Shown: positions 41,234 to 50,509, numbered from the stretch's first letter. The stretch: 64,000 nt of DNA from an uncultured Granulosicoccus sp. (GCA_947499955.1 CANMQI010000002.1:62001-126000); one strand, 5' to 3'. Notes: generated from the letters alone by a model not told the origin. Made by a program: numbers and translations.

Positions 41234-43377
41234 GCGACGATACGTTGTTCAGCGAACACTGGTATCGCGTCAAGGGACTGATGCCGGCACTGGCACCCGA
41301 TGTACGGGTTGTTCGGCACGTCTACCGACTACAGCCCAGTTATGTCTTGCGCAGGGCCTCGACACGTACCTGGCATCGTGTCGGCATATCGGCCTACGAG
41401 TTGCTGGCGCAGTTCAATGGCCGTCGCACGGTCGAGGATATCTGGGAGGCGGGACTGGCCAGTCAGGGAGGCGAGGCTGCCAGTCAGTCAGAGCTGATTG
41501 CACTGCTGGGACAGCTGCACGAGGCTGACCTGCTGGTCGTGGATGCAAGGCTGGATACCGAGGAGATTCTCGGACGACGTGATCGCCTGCGCAAGCGTGA
41601 AAGCTCTCAGCGCTTCATGAATCCCCTGTACCTGCGTTTGCGCCTGTTGGACCCTGATCGCCTTGTCAGCCGTATCGATCGACTGATCCCCCGGAACTGT
41701 TTCCGCTATCTGGCGTGTGCCACCGTGTTGTTGTGGCTGTTTGCCCTGTACTCGCTGTTGCCTCACTGGGAAGAGCTTACGGCACAACTGGGTGAGAACC
41801 GCTATTTCAATCCCGTCAATGTCCTGCTGTTGGCACTATTGTATCCGGCCCTGAAATTCATGCATGAACTGGCGCATGCGCTGGTCGTCAAGCGCTACGG
41901 TGGTGAGGTGCGCGAGGCCGGTCTGGCAATCCTGATTCTGGTTCCCAATCCCTATGTGGATGCCAGTGCCGCCAACATGTTTGCCAGCAAGTATCAGCGA
42001 ATGCTGGTAAGTGCGGCAGGTATTCTCGTGGAACTCTCTCTGGCTGCCGTCGCGGCTCTGGTCTGGCTGAATTCCACCGGACTGGCACAGGATGCGGCTC
42101 TGTCGGTCATGATGATCGGTGTGGTGTCGACCTTGCTGTTCAACGGCAATCCCCTGTTGAAGTTCGATGGCTATTATCTGCTGGCTGACTGGGTCGAGAT
42201 TCCCAATCTGGCGGCACGTTCGCGTCAGTATCTGCTCGGCGCACTGGCCAGACGCATGGGCGTGACCGAGGCCTCCACGATCACGCTCTCCGACCGGCGT
42301 GAACGCTGGTGGCTGATTGCCTACGGCCTGCTGTCCTCCGCCTACCGGGTGGCCTTGATGTTCTTCATCGCCTGGATGATCTCCGGGCAGTACTATTTCT
42401 TCGGTGCCCTGCTGGCGATGTATGTCTTCGTGACCTCGCTCGGCTTGCCTGTGTGGAGAGCGATTGCCTTCATTGGCAGACAGGCACAGGATATCCGCCG
42501 GCGTTTGACCTTGGTCATTGCCACACTGTTGTGTCTGTTCACCAGCCTGGCCGTGGCTCTGCCCTTGCCCAAGGTCACGGTCGCTGACGGTATCGTGTGG
42601 TTGCCCGAACAGGCGGTTCTGCGTATCGCCCAGGATTGCGAGGTGACACAGTTGCATGTGGCGCCCGGCAGTGAGGTGCAGACGGGAGATCGACTGTTCG
42701 ATTGCATCGATGAGCAGTGGCGTGCCGAGGCCTTGATGCTGATGGCCGACCTGCAACGTCTGGACGCTCAACGTGCGGGGCTGTTGCTGAGCGACCCCGT
42801 TGAACATCAGAGTCTGATGTTCGAAAGAAAGTCGATCCAGAGCGCGTATGACCTGGCTGCCGATAGAATGCAGAAAATGCAAGTCAAGGCCAGTGTGGCG
42901 GGCCGCTTTCTGGTTGAAGGCAGTACCGAGCTCGAAGGACGCTACCTGTCTGCCAATGCGGTAGCAGGTTACGTCGTGCCGGGCGATGATCGCACCGTTC
43001 GACTGGCGCTGGAACAGGAGGACTTTGTCTGGCTCGGTGGCAATGAGGTCAAGGTCGATATCCTGCTTGACGGCGCCAGGTCCACCCTGCACACCTTCAG
43101 CAGTCGCATAACGCGACAGACGCCGAAGGCCAGTCACCAGGTGGCGACGGCTGCGCTGACGACACTGGGCGGCGGAGATCTGCCTGCCGAGGCGCTGGAG
43201 CAAGGTGTCCGGGTCAAGGATCCGGTGTTCGATCTGGAGCTGGCCTGGCCCGAGAACGCCGAGCGACAGGCCATCGGGTCACGCGTTCGGGTTCGCTTTG
43301 ATCACGGTTCGGCCACACTGCTGGACAGGATGACGGTCTTCATCAGGCATCTGTTGCTGGAGAGGGGGAGCGCATGA
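41230..43377 (+). CDS. PqqD-like/peptidase M50/HlyD-like polytopic membrane protein
   Basis: 715 aa from ATG 41230. Order: N-terminal PqqD-like winged-helix domain (about 15-105; 'RVGISAYELLAQFNGRRTVEDIWEAG'), then at least eight membrane helices with the zinc-protease motif HELAH (212-216) and the second ligand in 'GNPLLKFDGYYLLADWV' (Asp about 313), as in site-2 proteases. A periplasmic barrel-sandwich part follows (about 450-690; 'CEVTQLHVAPGSEVQTGDRLFDCID', 'VKASVAGRFLVEGSTEL'). Catalytic residues intact. PqqD-like domains bind leader peptides of ribosomal peptides, so recognition and cleavage of a peptide or protein substrate is plausible. Overlaps both neighbours by ATGA. Confidence 0.85.
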   Translation: MSDDTLFSEHWYRVKGLMPALAPDVRVVRHVYRLQPSYVLRRASTRTWHRVGISAYELLAQFNGRRTVEDIWEAGLASQGGEAASQSELIALLGQLHEADLLVVDARLDTEEILGRRDRLRKRESSQRFMNPLYLRLRLLDPDRLVSRIDRLIPRNCFRYLACATVLLWLFALYSLLPHWEELTAQLGENRYFNPVNVLLLALLYPALKFMHELAHALVVKRYGGEVREAGLAILILVPNPYVDASAANMFASKYQRMLVSAAGILVELSLAAVAALVWLNSTGLAQDAALSVMMIGVVSTLLFNGNPLLKFDGYYLLADWVEIPNLAARSRQYLLGALARRMGVTEASTITLSDRRERWWLIAYGLLSSAYRVALMFFIAWMISGQYYFFGALLAMYVFVTSLGLPVWRAIAFIGRQAQDIRRRLTLVIATLLCLFTSLAVALPLPKVTVADGIVWLPEQAVLRIAQDCEVTQLHVAPGSEVQTGDRLFDCIDEQWRAEALMLMADLQRLDAQRAGLLLSDPVEHQSLMFERKSIQSAYDLAADRMQKMQVKASVAGRFLVEGSTELEGRYLSANAVAGYVVPGDDRTVRLALEQEDFVWLGGNEVKVDILLDGARSTLHTFSSRITRQTPKASHQVATAALTTLGGGDLPAEALEQGVRVKDPVFDLELAWPENAERQAIGSRVRVRFDHGSATLLDRMTVFIRHLLLERGSA

Positions 43378-45371
43378 GCGCCGCGATCACCATTGCTCGA
43401 CCCGGTATCAGGCTGGGCCCTCGCCCGGAGTTGATACTGCCTGCCGATCGTGATGGCCTGGATGATTATTTCCAGCGTTTGCTGGCGCACCGTCTGGATC
43501 CGGAACTGCGCACTCTGCGCAAGTTCAGGAAACGCCTGAAGGCCATCAACGAGGCCGAGAAGCGCTTCCTGGCACAGGACCTGGTCGCGCGCAACTGTGC
43601 GGTGCTGGAACTGAGGAAGTCGCTGGCCGCGCAGCAGTTGCGCAGAACAGATCTGGTGCAGGCCTTTGCGCTGATTCGTGTGGCGGTCGAGCAGTGCCTC
43701 GGGCTGCGTCTGCACGATGAGCAAATGTATGCCGGCTGGTGTCTGCTGGCAGGCAATTTCATTGAAATGAATACGGGCGAAGGCAAGACCGTCACGGCGG
43801 CATTGCCCGCCATCGTCATGGGCATGGCCGGTGTGCCAGTCCATGTCATCAGCGCCAACGACTATCTGGTCACTCGAGATTCTGCCGAACTGGAGCCGGT
43901 TTATCGCTGGTTCGGACTGTCCATGGGGCTGGTGCTGGCCGAGCAGGACGAGACTCGGAAGCGCCAGGGTTACGCTTGCGATATCAGCTATTGCACTCAC
44001 CAGCAAGTGGTTTTCGACTACCTGCGCGACAGCCAGGTTCTCAGGCATGACCGGCATGGTCTGGCGGCCAGTCTGCGGGACCTGCTGGAAGAACAGCCCG
44101 GAGTTCCGGTACAGAGAGGCCTGTGCTTTGCCATCGTGGATGAAGCCGACAGCGTGCTCATCGATGATGCCAGAACACCACTGATACTGTCCGAGTCCAG
44201 CGCCGGCGAAGCTCTGTCCATGGGTGAGGCGGCGGTGGCGCTGGCCATTGGCAGAAGTCTGGAAGAGAACCGACAATATCTGCTGAAGAAGGACATCCGC
44301 CAGGCACGCCTGACGGATGCCGGCTTGCAACAGGTTCGCGAACGTACCGCGCAGCTCTCCGGCTCCTGGCAGTTCGAACGATATCGCCAGGAACGGGTGT
44401 GTCAGGCGCTGGCCGCCTTGCATCTCTATCGGCGCGATATCGACTATCTGGTTCAACAGGATAAAGTGGAGTTGATTGATCAGGCAACCGGCAGACCCAC
44501 ACCACAGCGGCGCTTGCAGCATGGCCTGCACCGACTTCTCGAAGTGAAGGAGCGTTGTTCTGTCAGTGACGAATCCAACCCGGTGTCCTCACTGAGCTAT
44601 CAACGCTTCTTTGCCCGATATCACCGACTGTGCGGCATGAGCGGCACAGTACAGGAGGCGCGTGTCGAACTTCACCGCATCTATGGCCCTCGCGTCTTGT
44701 CGATTCCGTCTGTCCGTCCGTCACGTCGTCGCATGTTGCCGTTGCAGCTGGCAGCGTCGCGCGCACAACAGCTGGATCTGCTGTTGCAGCAGGTACATCT
44801 GCTGCGCTCTCGGGGGCGCGCCATTCTGGTGGGGACGCGAACGGTCAGATTGTCCGACGAGGTGAGTGCCATGCTCGGCGCTCATGGTATCGAGCACGAA
44901 GTACTCAATGCGCGTCAGGACAGTGCAGAGGCCCGGGTGGTGGCCGCAGCCGGACGTTGCGCACAGGTAACGGTGGCGACCAACATGGCCGGTCGTGGTA
45001 CGGATATCAAGCCTGAGCCTGCGGTTGTCGAGGCCGGGGGCCTGCATGTCGTGAATCTGGAAATCAATGATTCGCGACGTGTCGACCGGCAGCTGTACGG
45101 GCGTGCGGCTCGGCAGGGCCAGCCCGGATCCTGTCAAGATATTCTCTGTCTGGACGATGAAGTGCTTGAGAGAGAATCAAGTGCACTGGCAATGCGCTTG
45201 ATGAAAATGGCGACTGCGCGCGGACCTGAAACGGCCACTGCGCTGGTTTCCGCTTTGGTACGTCGAGCTCAGAACAGAGTGGAAAACCGTCATCGTCAAC
45301 AAAGAATGGCAGTTGCAAAGGGTCAGACACAGCTTCAACGCATATTGGCTGTTGGAGGTAGGGGTGAATAG
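43374..45371 (+). CDS. SecA-like ATPase (shortened SecA paralogue)
   Basis: 665-aa DEAD-type motor related to SecA (901 aa in E. coli). Walker A 'IEMNTGEGKTVTAALPAIV' (about 129-147), 'VISANDYLVTRDSAELEPVY', Walker B 'AIVDEADSVLIDDARTPLILSES' in the SecA style, 'LIDQATGRPTPQRRLQHGLHRLLEVKE', 'LCGMSGTVQEA' and helicase motif 'VTVATNMAGRGTDI' with 'GRAARQGQPGS' are all intact, so it should hydrolyse ATP. The region between motor halves is compressed and the C-terminal scaffold/wing and the Cys-rich SecB/zinc tail are missing. It is coupled to the M50 gene (ATGA 43374-43377), so it is probably a dedicated export motor, not the housekeeping SecA. Confidence 0.88.
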   Translation: MSAAITIARPGIRLGPRPELILPADRDGLDDYFQRLLAHRLDPELRTLRKFRKRLKAINEAEKRFLAQDLVARNCAVLELRKSLAAQQLRRTDLVQAFALIRVAVEQCLGLRLHDEQMYAGWCLLAGNFIEMNTGEGKTVTAALPAIVMGMAGVPVHVISANDYLVTRDSAELEPVYRWFGLSMGLVLAEQDETRKRQGYACDISYCTHQQVVFDYLRDSQVLRHDRHGLAASLRDLLEEQPGVPVQRGLCFAIVDEADSVLIDDARTPLILSESSAGEALSMGEAAVALAIGRSLEENRQYLLKKDIRQARLTDAGLQQVRERTAQLSGSWQFERYRQERVCQALAALHLYRRDIDYLVQQDKVELIDQATGRPTPQRRLQHGLHRLLEVKERCSVSDESNPVSSLSYQRFFARYHRLCGMSGTVQEARVELHRIYGPRVLSIPSVRPSRRRMLPLQLAASRAQQLDLLLQQVHLLRSRGRAILVGTRTVRLSDEVSAMLGAHGIEHEVLNARQDSAEARVVAAAGRCAQVTVATNMAGRGTDIKPEPAVVEAGGLHVVNLEINDSRRVDRQLYGRAARQGQPGSCQDILCLDDEVLERESSALAMRLMKMATARGPETATALVSALVRRAQNRVENRHRQQRMAVAKGQTQLQRILAVGGRGE

Positions 45372-45402
45372 CATTACCAACAGGTCAAGGAGTACCGTCA
45401 CA

Positions 45403-46284
45403 ATGCGTAACATGCGTCGCGTGTCGAGCCTGCCCGTCGCGCTCTGTCTGTTATCGCTGGCGTCCGCGGTATTTGCCCGGAGTGCTGTCGCAGCGGATGC
45501 TTCGGCATCAGCGAATACGCACGAATGCCTGATGGAGCCCATGGTCGTGCTGGAACTTGGCAGCGAGACGCAGGGCCTCATCGACGTACTCGAAGTGGAC
45601 CGTGGCGAGCGTGTATCGGCGGGTGATGTGGTAGCACGTCTGAAGTCGACGGTCGAGCGACGTCGAGTCGAACAGGCTCGCAAGCGTGCACAGATGCGCG
45701 GCGAGATAACCGCACGCGAAGCCGATCTGGATCTGGCCAGTATCGTGTTGAAACGATCCAGAGGACTGCACGGCAAATCATTGATCTCATCACAGGAACT
45801 GGACGAGGCGCGCGCGCAATACCGGGTCGCTCAGGCAGCGCTGGAGCAGGCCGAGGACAATGCCGGACAGCTGGAAATGGAGCTGCTCAGAGCCGAAGCA
45901 CTGCTGGAGCAGCGGATCATCCGCAGCCCGGTTGATGGTGTGGTTGTCGAACACAGCAGCTTCGCGGGTGAGTTCGTTCAGGACAACCCCATCATGACGA
46001 TCGCTCAGCTCGACCCCTTGCGGGTAGAGGTGGTACTGCCGCTGAGTGAATTCGGCAGGTACCAGCAGGGTGATACGGCCAGGGTACAGCCAGAGCTGGG
46101 TGGCCCCGAGGTAGTCGCGGTGGTGGATGTTGTCGATCCCTTGCTGGATGCCAGTAGTGGTACCTTCGGTATTCGTCTGTTGCTGGACAATGCCGACGGA
46201 CAACTGATCGCCGGGCAGAAGTGCACCGTCAGTATCGACCCGTCATCTGACCTGCACACCTCCAGCGATTCTCTCGAGCAGTGA
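45403..46284 (+). CDS. Periplasmic adaptor (HlyD/RND-MFP type)
   Basis: 293-aa exported adaptor. ATG 45403 (AAGGAG at 45387-45392) gives a good signal peptide (Arg-rich n-region, core 'LPVALCLLSLASAVFA', cleavage after 'SAVA'); GTG 45364 also has a GGAGG and would add 13 residues. The domain shows 'GSETQGLIDVLEVDRGERVSAGDVVARL' (barrel-sandwich half), a helical hairpin with 'KSLISSQELDEARAQY', 'RSPVDGVVVEHSSFAGEFV' (second half) and 'LRVEVVLPLSEFGRYQQGD' (beta barrel). No transmembrane anchor beyond the signal. Third barrel-sandwich protein of the unit; no RND pump or TolC-like gene is nearby. Confidence 0.87.
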   Translation: MRNMRRVSSLPVALCLLSLASAVFARSAVAADASASANTHECLMEPMVVLELGSETQGLIDVLEVDRGERVSAGDVVARLKSTVERRRVEQARKRAQMRGEITAREADLDLASIVLKRSRGLHGKSLISSQELDEARAQYRVAQAALEQAEDNAGQLEMELLRAEALLEQRIIRSPVDGVVVEHSSFAGEFVQDNPIMTIAQLDPLRVEVVLPLSEFGRYQQGDTARVQPELGGPEVVAVVDVVDPLLDASSGTFGIRLLLDNADGQLIAGQKCTVSIDPSSDLHTSSDSLEQ

Positions 46285-46321
46285 GTAACCCGCCGGTGTG
46301 TGTCATCACAGGTATTCTGAC

Positions 46322-49300
46322 ATGACGCTGCTGGAGAGAGTCAGGCTGCTGCTGCGGCGTTCGCATGCCATCAAGTTGGCCACCAGTCTGGCCATGCTGG
46401 TGCTATGCGTGCTGTTTCTGGCTGATCTGTTCTCGTTGCGTGGCAACCCCTTTGCTGAACGGCAGATGTCCCGCAAGGTGGTGGCCGAGAGTCTGGCGGT
46501 ACAGCTGTCGACGATGATCGGCCTGGCAGACACGGGGGCGGTGCAACATGCCCTGATGGAATTCGTGCGGCGTAGCGAGGATGTGCTGGCTGCGTCGTTG
46601 AGCGAATCCGCGGGCGATATACTGGCTGAATACGGTGAACTGAATCTGCTGCGGCCCGATGACAGTCGATCCTCCGCTACCCATATGGTGGTCCCCATCT
46701 TCGATGGTGATGCCACCTGGGGTCACGTGCGAGTGGCCTATGAACCTATCAGTCAGCTGGCTGATGATGTCCGCTACTTCGGCTTTCTCGTGGTAGGGGC
46801 ATTCGTGATGTTCAGCGTGTTTCTGCGCCGTGCACTGTTGCAGATCGATCCGAGCCAGGCGGTGCCCGGCCGTGTCAATTCCGCCTTCAATCTCTTCACC
46901 GAAGGCGTTGTCATACTCGATTCCAACCTTCGTATCATGCTGGGAAATCAGTCGGCTGCGCGCATGATCGGCGTACCGCCGGAGCAGTTGATCGGCAAAC
47001 TGCTGGATGACTGGCCCTGGATGAAAGGCCAGGCCTGGCAGTCGCCCTGGAAGACGTCGTTCAACACCGGCATGGGAGTGTCGGATCAGAACCTGTATCT
47101 GAACGGTCACGACGGGCAACGACTGATCGTTGTCAGTTGTACCCTGGTCGGAGACGAGGACCCGTCGCGTAGCGGTGTCATGGTCACTCTCAACGACATG
47201 AGTGCCATGCAGAAAAAGAACCGGGAATTGTCGGTCACCCTGCATCAACTGAAGAAGACACAGGAGCATATCTCCGAAAAGAACCGGGAACTGGAGGCGC
47301 TTGCCTGGCTGGATCCGCTTACCGGTCTGCTCAATCGACGCAAGTTGATGGACAGCTTCAAGGCTCTGGTCGACAAGGCGGCAGAGAGTGGGCAACCGCT
47401 GGTGTGTGTCATGCTGGATATCGACTTCTTCAAGGCGATCAATGACAACTACGGACACGCGGCAGGGGACGAAGTCATCTGTGCCGTGGCCGGGCAGCTG
47501 AAGCTGTTCGGAGAGGAGAAAGACATCGCCGGGCGTTACGGTGGAGAGGAGTTCGTGCTGGTGCTGCCGGATACCACGCTGGAGCGTGGCGCCGAGATGG
47601 CTGAAGCATTGCGACTGGCCGTGGAGCATCTGGCCGATGATGTGACAGTACCGGTTCCTCGCATCACTGCCAGCCTGGGTCTGAGTGAATTGCTGAGCGA
47701 GGATCTGGAAGCAGACAGTGTCAACGCGATGCTGGAACGTGCGGACAAGGCCTTGTATGCGGCCAAGGAGTCGGGCCGCAACCGCGTGGTCGTGCATGAG
47801 CCTGACACGCTGGCGATGCTGGCTGCGAGCAAGGCGGCGCATGATGAACGTCAGAAAGACAAGTCTGGACACGCGCAGAGCGCTGAGTCGGAAGCTCTGG
47901 CCGGCGAGGTTTCATCGGACGACGCGACAGACTCGCCTGATCGGGTAGATGCGGCAGCTGAGGACAGCGGGCAGCTGGCACGTGAGGCCGATGCGGTACA
48001 GGCCATCGTGCATCGTCACAAGGAAGAGGTGGCGATGCTGAAAAGCCATGATCACATGACACGTTTGCCACGTCGTCAGCTGTTCATGCATGCCGTGGAG
48101 AACGAGCTGATGCGCGCCGAACGCATGGATCGTTCGCTGGCCATCGTATCCATCGAGGTCAAGGATCTGCAGCGCCTGATGTCCAGCCTCGGTCATCAGC
48201 AGTGTGAGTCCATGATCAAGGAGGTGCTGGACAGGGTTCAGGATGAACTTCGCGCCAGCGATGTGGTAACCAGAATCAATGAGGCACACAGCATCTCTCA
48301 TCTGGCTGATAACGAGTATGGCATTCTGTTGTCCGACCTGAAGGAGCCTGATGAGGCTCTTCCCATCATCACACGCCTGCGTCGTGTCCTGAGCAATCCG
48401 GTCGAGTGTGATGGTGAGAGCATCTACCCGGGTTTCAACATCGGCGTCGCTCTGTATCCTGACTGTGGGGACATGGCCACCGAGCTGCTTGAATCGGCGA
48501 TCGGTGCTCGTCTCGAGGCGGCCAGTCTGCCGGAGAAGGTGGCCTATCATTTTGCATCAGCAGACATGGAAAAGATGTCTCGCGAATACCTGCAGCTGGA
48601 GTCAGACTTGTATCAGGCGGTTGCCGATCACCAGTTCGAGGTGCACTTTCAGCCCAAGTTCGATCTGGCAACACGCACCATCGGCAGTGTCGAGGCTCTG
48701 GTGCGCTGGCGTCACCCGACTCGTGGCAATGTCTCTCCGGTCGACTTCATTCCCATTGCCGAGACCAATGGCCTGATCGGGCAGATCTTTCATCAGGTGC
48801 TCGAGGCATCCCTGGCGCAACTGCTTGAATGGGATCGTCTGGGGCTCGACAAGATCAATGTCTCGGTGAATCTGTCTGCATCACAACTACGGGATGCCGA
48901 TCTGGTCTCTGAAGTACTGATGGCGCTGAAAAGTGCCGATCTGGCACCGCAGAGGCTGGAAATCGAGTTGACGGAAACCTCCATCATCCAGTCGCCGCAC
49001 CGAGCCAGAATCGCGCTCGGTCAGCTGCATGATGCAGGCGTGTCCATCTCCATGGACGATTTCGGAACCGGTTACACCTCTCTGGGTCTGCTGGCAGAGC
49101 TGCCATTGGACTCGGTGAAGATCGATCGCTCCTTCATTGTTGCCATGCAGACCAGTGAGCGCAGTCGCGCCATTGTCGAGTCGGTCATCAACATGGCACA
49201 TACCCTCCGGCTGCTGGTGGTGGCCGAAGGGGTGGAGACCAACGATCAGCTGACCACGCTGGATGCGCTTGGCTGCAATGAGGTGCAGGGCTATCTCATC

Positions 49301-49381
49301 AGTCGACCTCTGGCGGGTCCGGACATCACGCAGCTGCTGGAGCGTGAAGCGCGACACCATTCGCAGCGATTGGCGATCTAG
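46322..49381 (+). CDS. PAS-GGDEF-GGDEF-EAL cyclic-di-GMP enzyme
   Basis: About 1019 aa. Two transmembrane helices (about 20-40 and 153-175) flank a periplasmic domain; then PAS (about 190-300) and GGDEF-1 with intact 'YGGEEFVLVLP' (about 405), so diguanylate cyclase activity is likely. An acidic linker leads to a second, degenerate GGDEF-like domain (about 570-740; 'LADNEYGILLSDL' in place of GGDEF) and an EAL domain (about 755-1010) with 'VEALVRWRHP', 'NVSVNLSAS', 'ELTETSI', 'SMDDFGTGYTSL', 'VKIDRSFI' and 'VVAEGVET', all catalytic positions present. ATG 46322, 37 bp after the adaptor, suggesting c-di-GMP control of the export unit. Confidence 0.9.
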   Translation: MTLLERVRLLLRRSHAIKLATSLAMLVLCVLFLADLFSLRGNPFAERQMSRKVVAESLAVQLSTMIGLADTGAVQHALMEFVRRSEDVLAASLSESAGDILAEYGELNLLRPDDSRSSATHMVVPIFDGDATWGHVRVAYEPISQLADDVRYFGFLVVGAFVMFSVFLRRALLQIDPSQAVPGRVNSAFNLFTEGVVILDSNLRIMLGNQSAARMIGVPPEQLIGKLLDDWPWMKGQAWQSPWKTSFNTGMGVSDQNLYLNGHDGQRLIVVSCTLVGDEDPSRSGVMVTLNDMSAMQKKNRELSVTLHQLKKTQEHISEKNRELEALAWLDPLTGLLNRRKLMDSFKALVDKAAESGQPLVCVMLDIDFFKAINDNYGHAAGDEVICAVAGQLKLFGEEKDIAGRYGGEEFVLVLPDTTLERGAEMAEALRLAVEHLADDVTVPVPRITASLGLSELLSEDLEADSVNAMLERADKALYAAKESGRNRVVVHEPDTLAMLAASKAAHDERQKDKSGHAQSAESEALAGEVSSDDATDSPDRVDAAAEDSGQLAREADAVQAIVHRHKEEVAMLKSHDHMTRLPRRQLFMHAVENELMRAERMDRSLAIVSIEVKDLQRLMSSLGHQQCESMIKEVLDRVQDELRASDVVTRINEAHSISHLADNEYGILLSDLKEPDEALPIITRLRRVLSNPVECDGESIYPGFNIGVALYPDCGDMATELLESAIGARLEAASLPEKVAYHFASADMEKMSREYLQLESDLYQAVADHQFEVHFQPKFDLATRTIGSVEALVRWRHPTRGNVSPVDFIPIAETNGLIGQIFHQVLEASLAQLLEWDRLGLDKINVSVNLSASQLRDADLVSEVLMALKSADLAPQRLEIELTETSIIQSPHRARIALGQLHDAGVSISMDDFGTGYTSLGLLAELPLDSVKIDRSFIVAMQTSERSRAIVESVINMAHTLRLLVVAEGVETNDQLTTLDALGCNEVQGYLISRPLAGPDITQLLEREARHHSQRLAI

Positions 49382-49405
49382 CCTCAATGAGGCTGGTCTG
49401 TCGGC

Positions 49406-50509
49406 CTACGAGGCTCTGCCCAGCAATCGTCTTAATTCATCGGCAAATACGGCATGTTCCTGCTCGGTGCCCACACCGATGCGAAGATACGTGTCGTGCG
49501 GTGCCACCATGGGCTTGCGCAGAAAGATACCGGCCTGCTCGAATTGTTGCAGCAAGGCATTGGCCTTGTCTGCCGAGCCCAGATCAACGGCGACGAAATT
49601 GGTGGAAGAGCGCAGACAAGGCAGTTGCAGTTCGTCGGCCAGATCGTAGATGCGCTGCCGACCGGCAGAGACCTGCTGCATGACCTGCGGCAGTATTTCG
49701 GTATCCTGCAAGGAGGCTTCAGCGGCAATCTGAGCGAGTCGATTGACAGCGAAGTGATTGCGAATCCGGTTGAATCCCGAGATGACATCGGCATGCCCCA
49801 TCACGTAGCCGATGCGCATGCCTGCCATGCCGTAGGCTTTGGAGAAGGTGCGATAACGCAGAACCTGCGGGTTGCTCATGTCCAGAGCCGCAGGCTGATG
49901 GTCCGACATGAATTCCGCATAAGCCTCATCGAGCAGCAGGATGCAACCCGCTGGCAGTTGATCGATCATGGATTGAACGGTCTTGGCGGAGAGGCTGGTA
50001 CCCATGGGATTGTCCGGGTTGGACAGATAGACAAGACGTGCCTTGTGCCGTGTGGCGCTCTCGAGCAGGGCCTGTGGGTCTTCATGGTGATCAGCGTAGG
50101 GCACGGTATGCAGCTGCCCACCAAAGCCGTTGACGTGATAATTGAAGGTCGGATAAGCGCCCAGGGAGGTGACAACGGCGTCGCCGGCCTGCACCAGCAT
50201 GCGCACGGTCAGCCCAAGCAGGGCATCGATACCGGCGTCGACACAGATATTGTCCATGTCGATGCCGTGTTGGCTACTGAGTAGAGCCCGCAACTGATGA
50301 TTTTCCGGATCCCCATACCAGCTGCAACCCGAGGTGCCGATATGCTCTTGCAAGGCCTGTGTGGCCAGTGTCGATATGCCGAAGGCGCTCTCGTTGGCAC
50401 CCAGACGAGCCCTGAACGGTTTGCCCAGCCGGCGTTCCAGTGTTTCAGGTCCGGTGAACGGGACACTGGCTGGCAGGCCTTGTACCAGTGGTGTGAAGGG
50501 TATGGACAT
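49406..50509 (-). CDS. hisC: Histidinol-phosphate aminotransferase-like PLP enzyme
   Basis: 367-aa fold-type I aminotransferase. Features of HisC: 'LGANESAFGIS', 'CVDAGIDALLGLTVRMLVQAGDAVVTSLGAYPTFNYH', Asn/Asp/Tyr in 'YLSNPDNPMGTSL' and 'LLLDEAYAEFM', PLP Lys in 'TFSKAYGMAGMRIGYVMG', and the final Arg in 'DTYLRIGVGTEQEHAVF'. It stands apart from other his genes, so it may be an alternate HisC or act on another amino acid. ATG 50509 is chosen; the frame continues 36 codons upstream without family similarity. Convergent with the GGDEF/EAL gene. Confidence 0.82.
   Translation of the reverse strand: MSIPFTPLVQGLPASVPFTGPETLERRLGKPFRARLGANESAFGISTLATQALQEHIGTSGCSWYGDPENHQLRALLSSQHGIDMDNICVDAGIDALLGLTVRMLVQAGDAVVTSLGAYPTFNYHVNGFGGQLHTVPYADHHEDPQALLESATRHKARLVYLSNPDNPMGTSLSAKTVQSMIDQLPAGCILLLDEAYAEFMSDHQPAALDMSNPQVLRYRTFSKAYGMAGMRIGYVMGHADVISGFNRIRNHFAVNRLAQIAAEASLQDTEILPQVMQQVSAGRQRIYDLADELQLPCLRSSTNFVAVDLGSADKANALLQQFEQAGIFLRKPMVAPHDTYLRIGVGTEQEHAVFADELRRLLGRAS

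Noticed and set aside
41836..43203. 455-codon minus-strand frame
   Set aside because: Antisense to the M50 gene; Gln/His-rich with no fold pattern, the usual look of shadow frames here.
46403..47872. 489-codon minus-strand frame
   Set aside because: Antisense to the GGDEF/EAL gene; no recognisable motif and no ribosome site.
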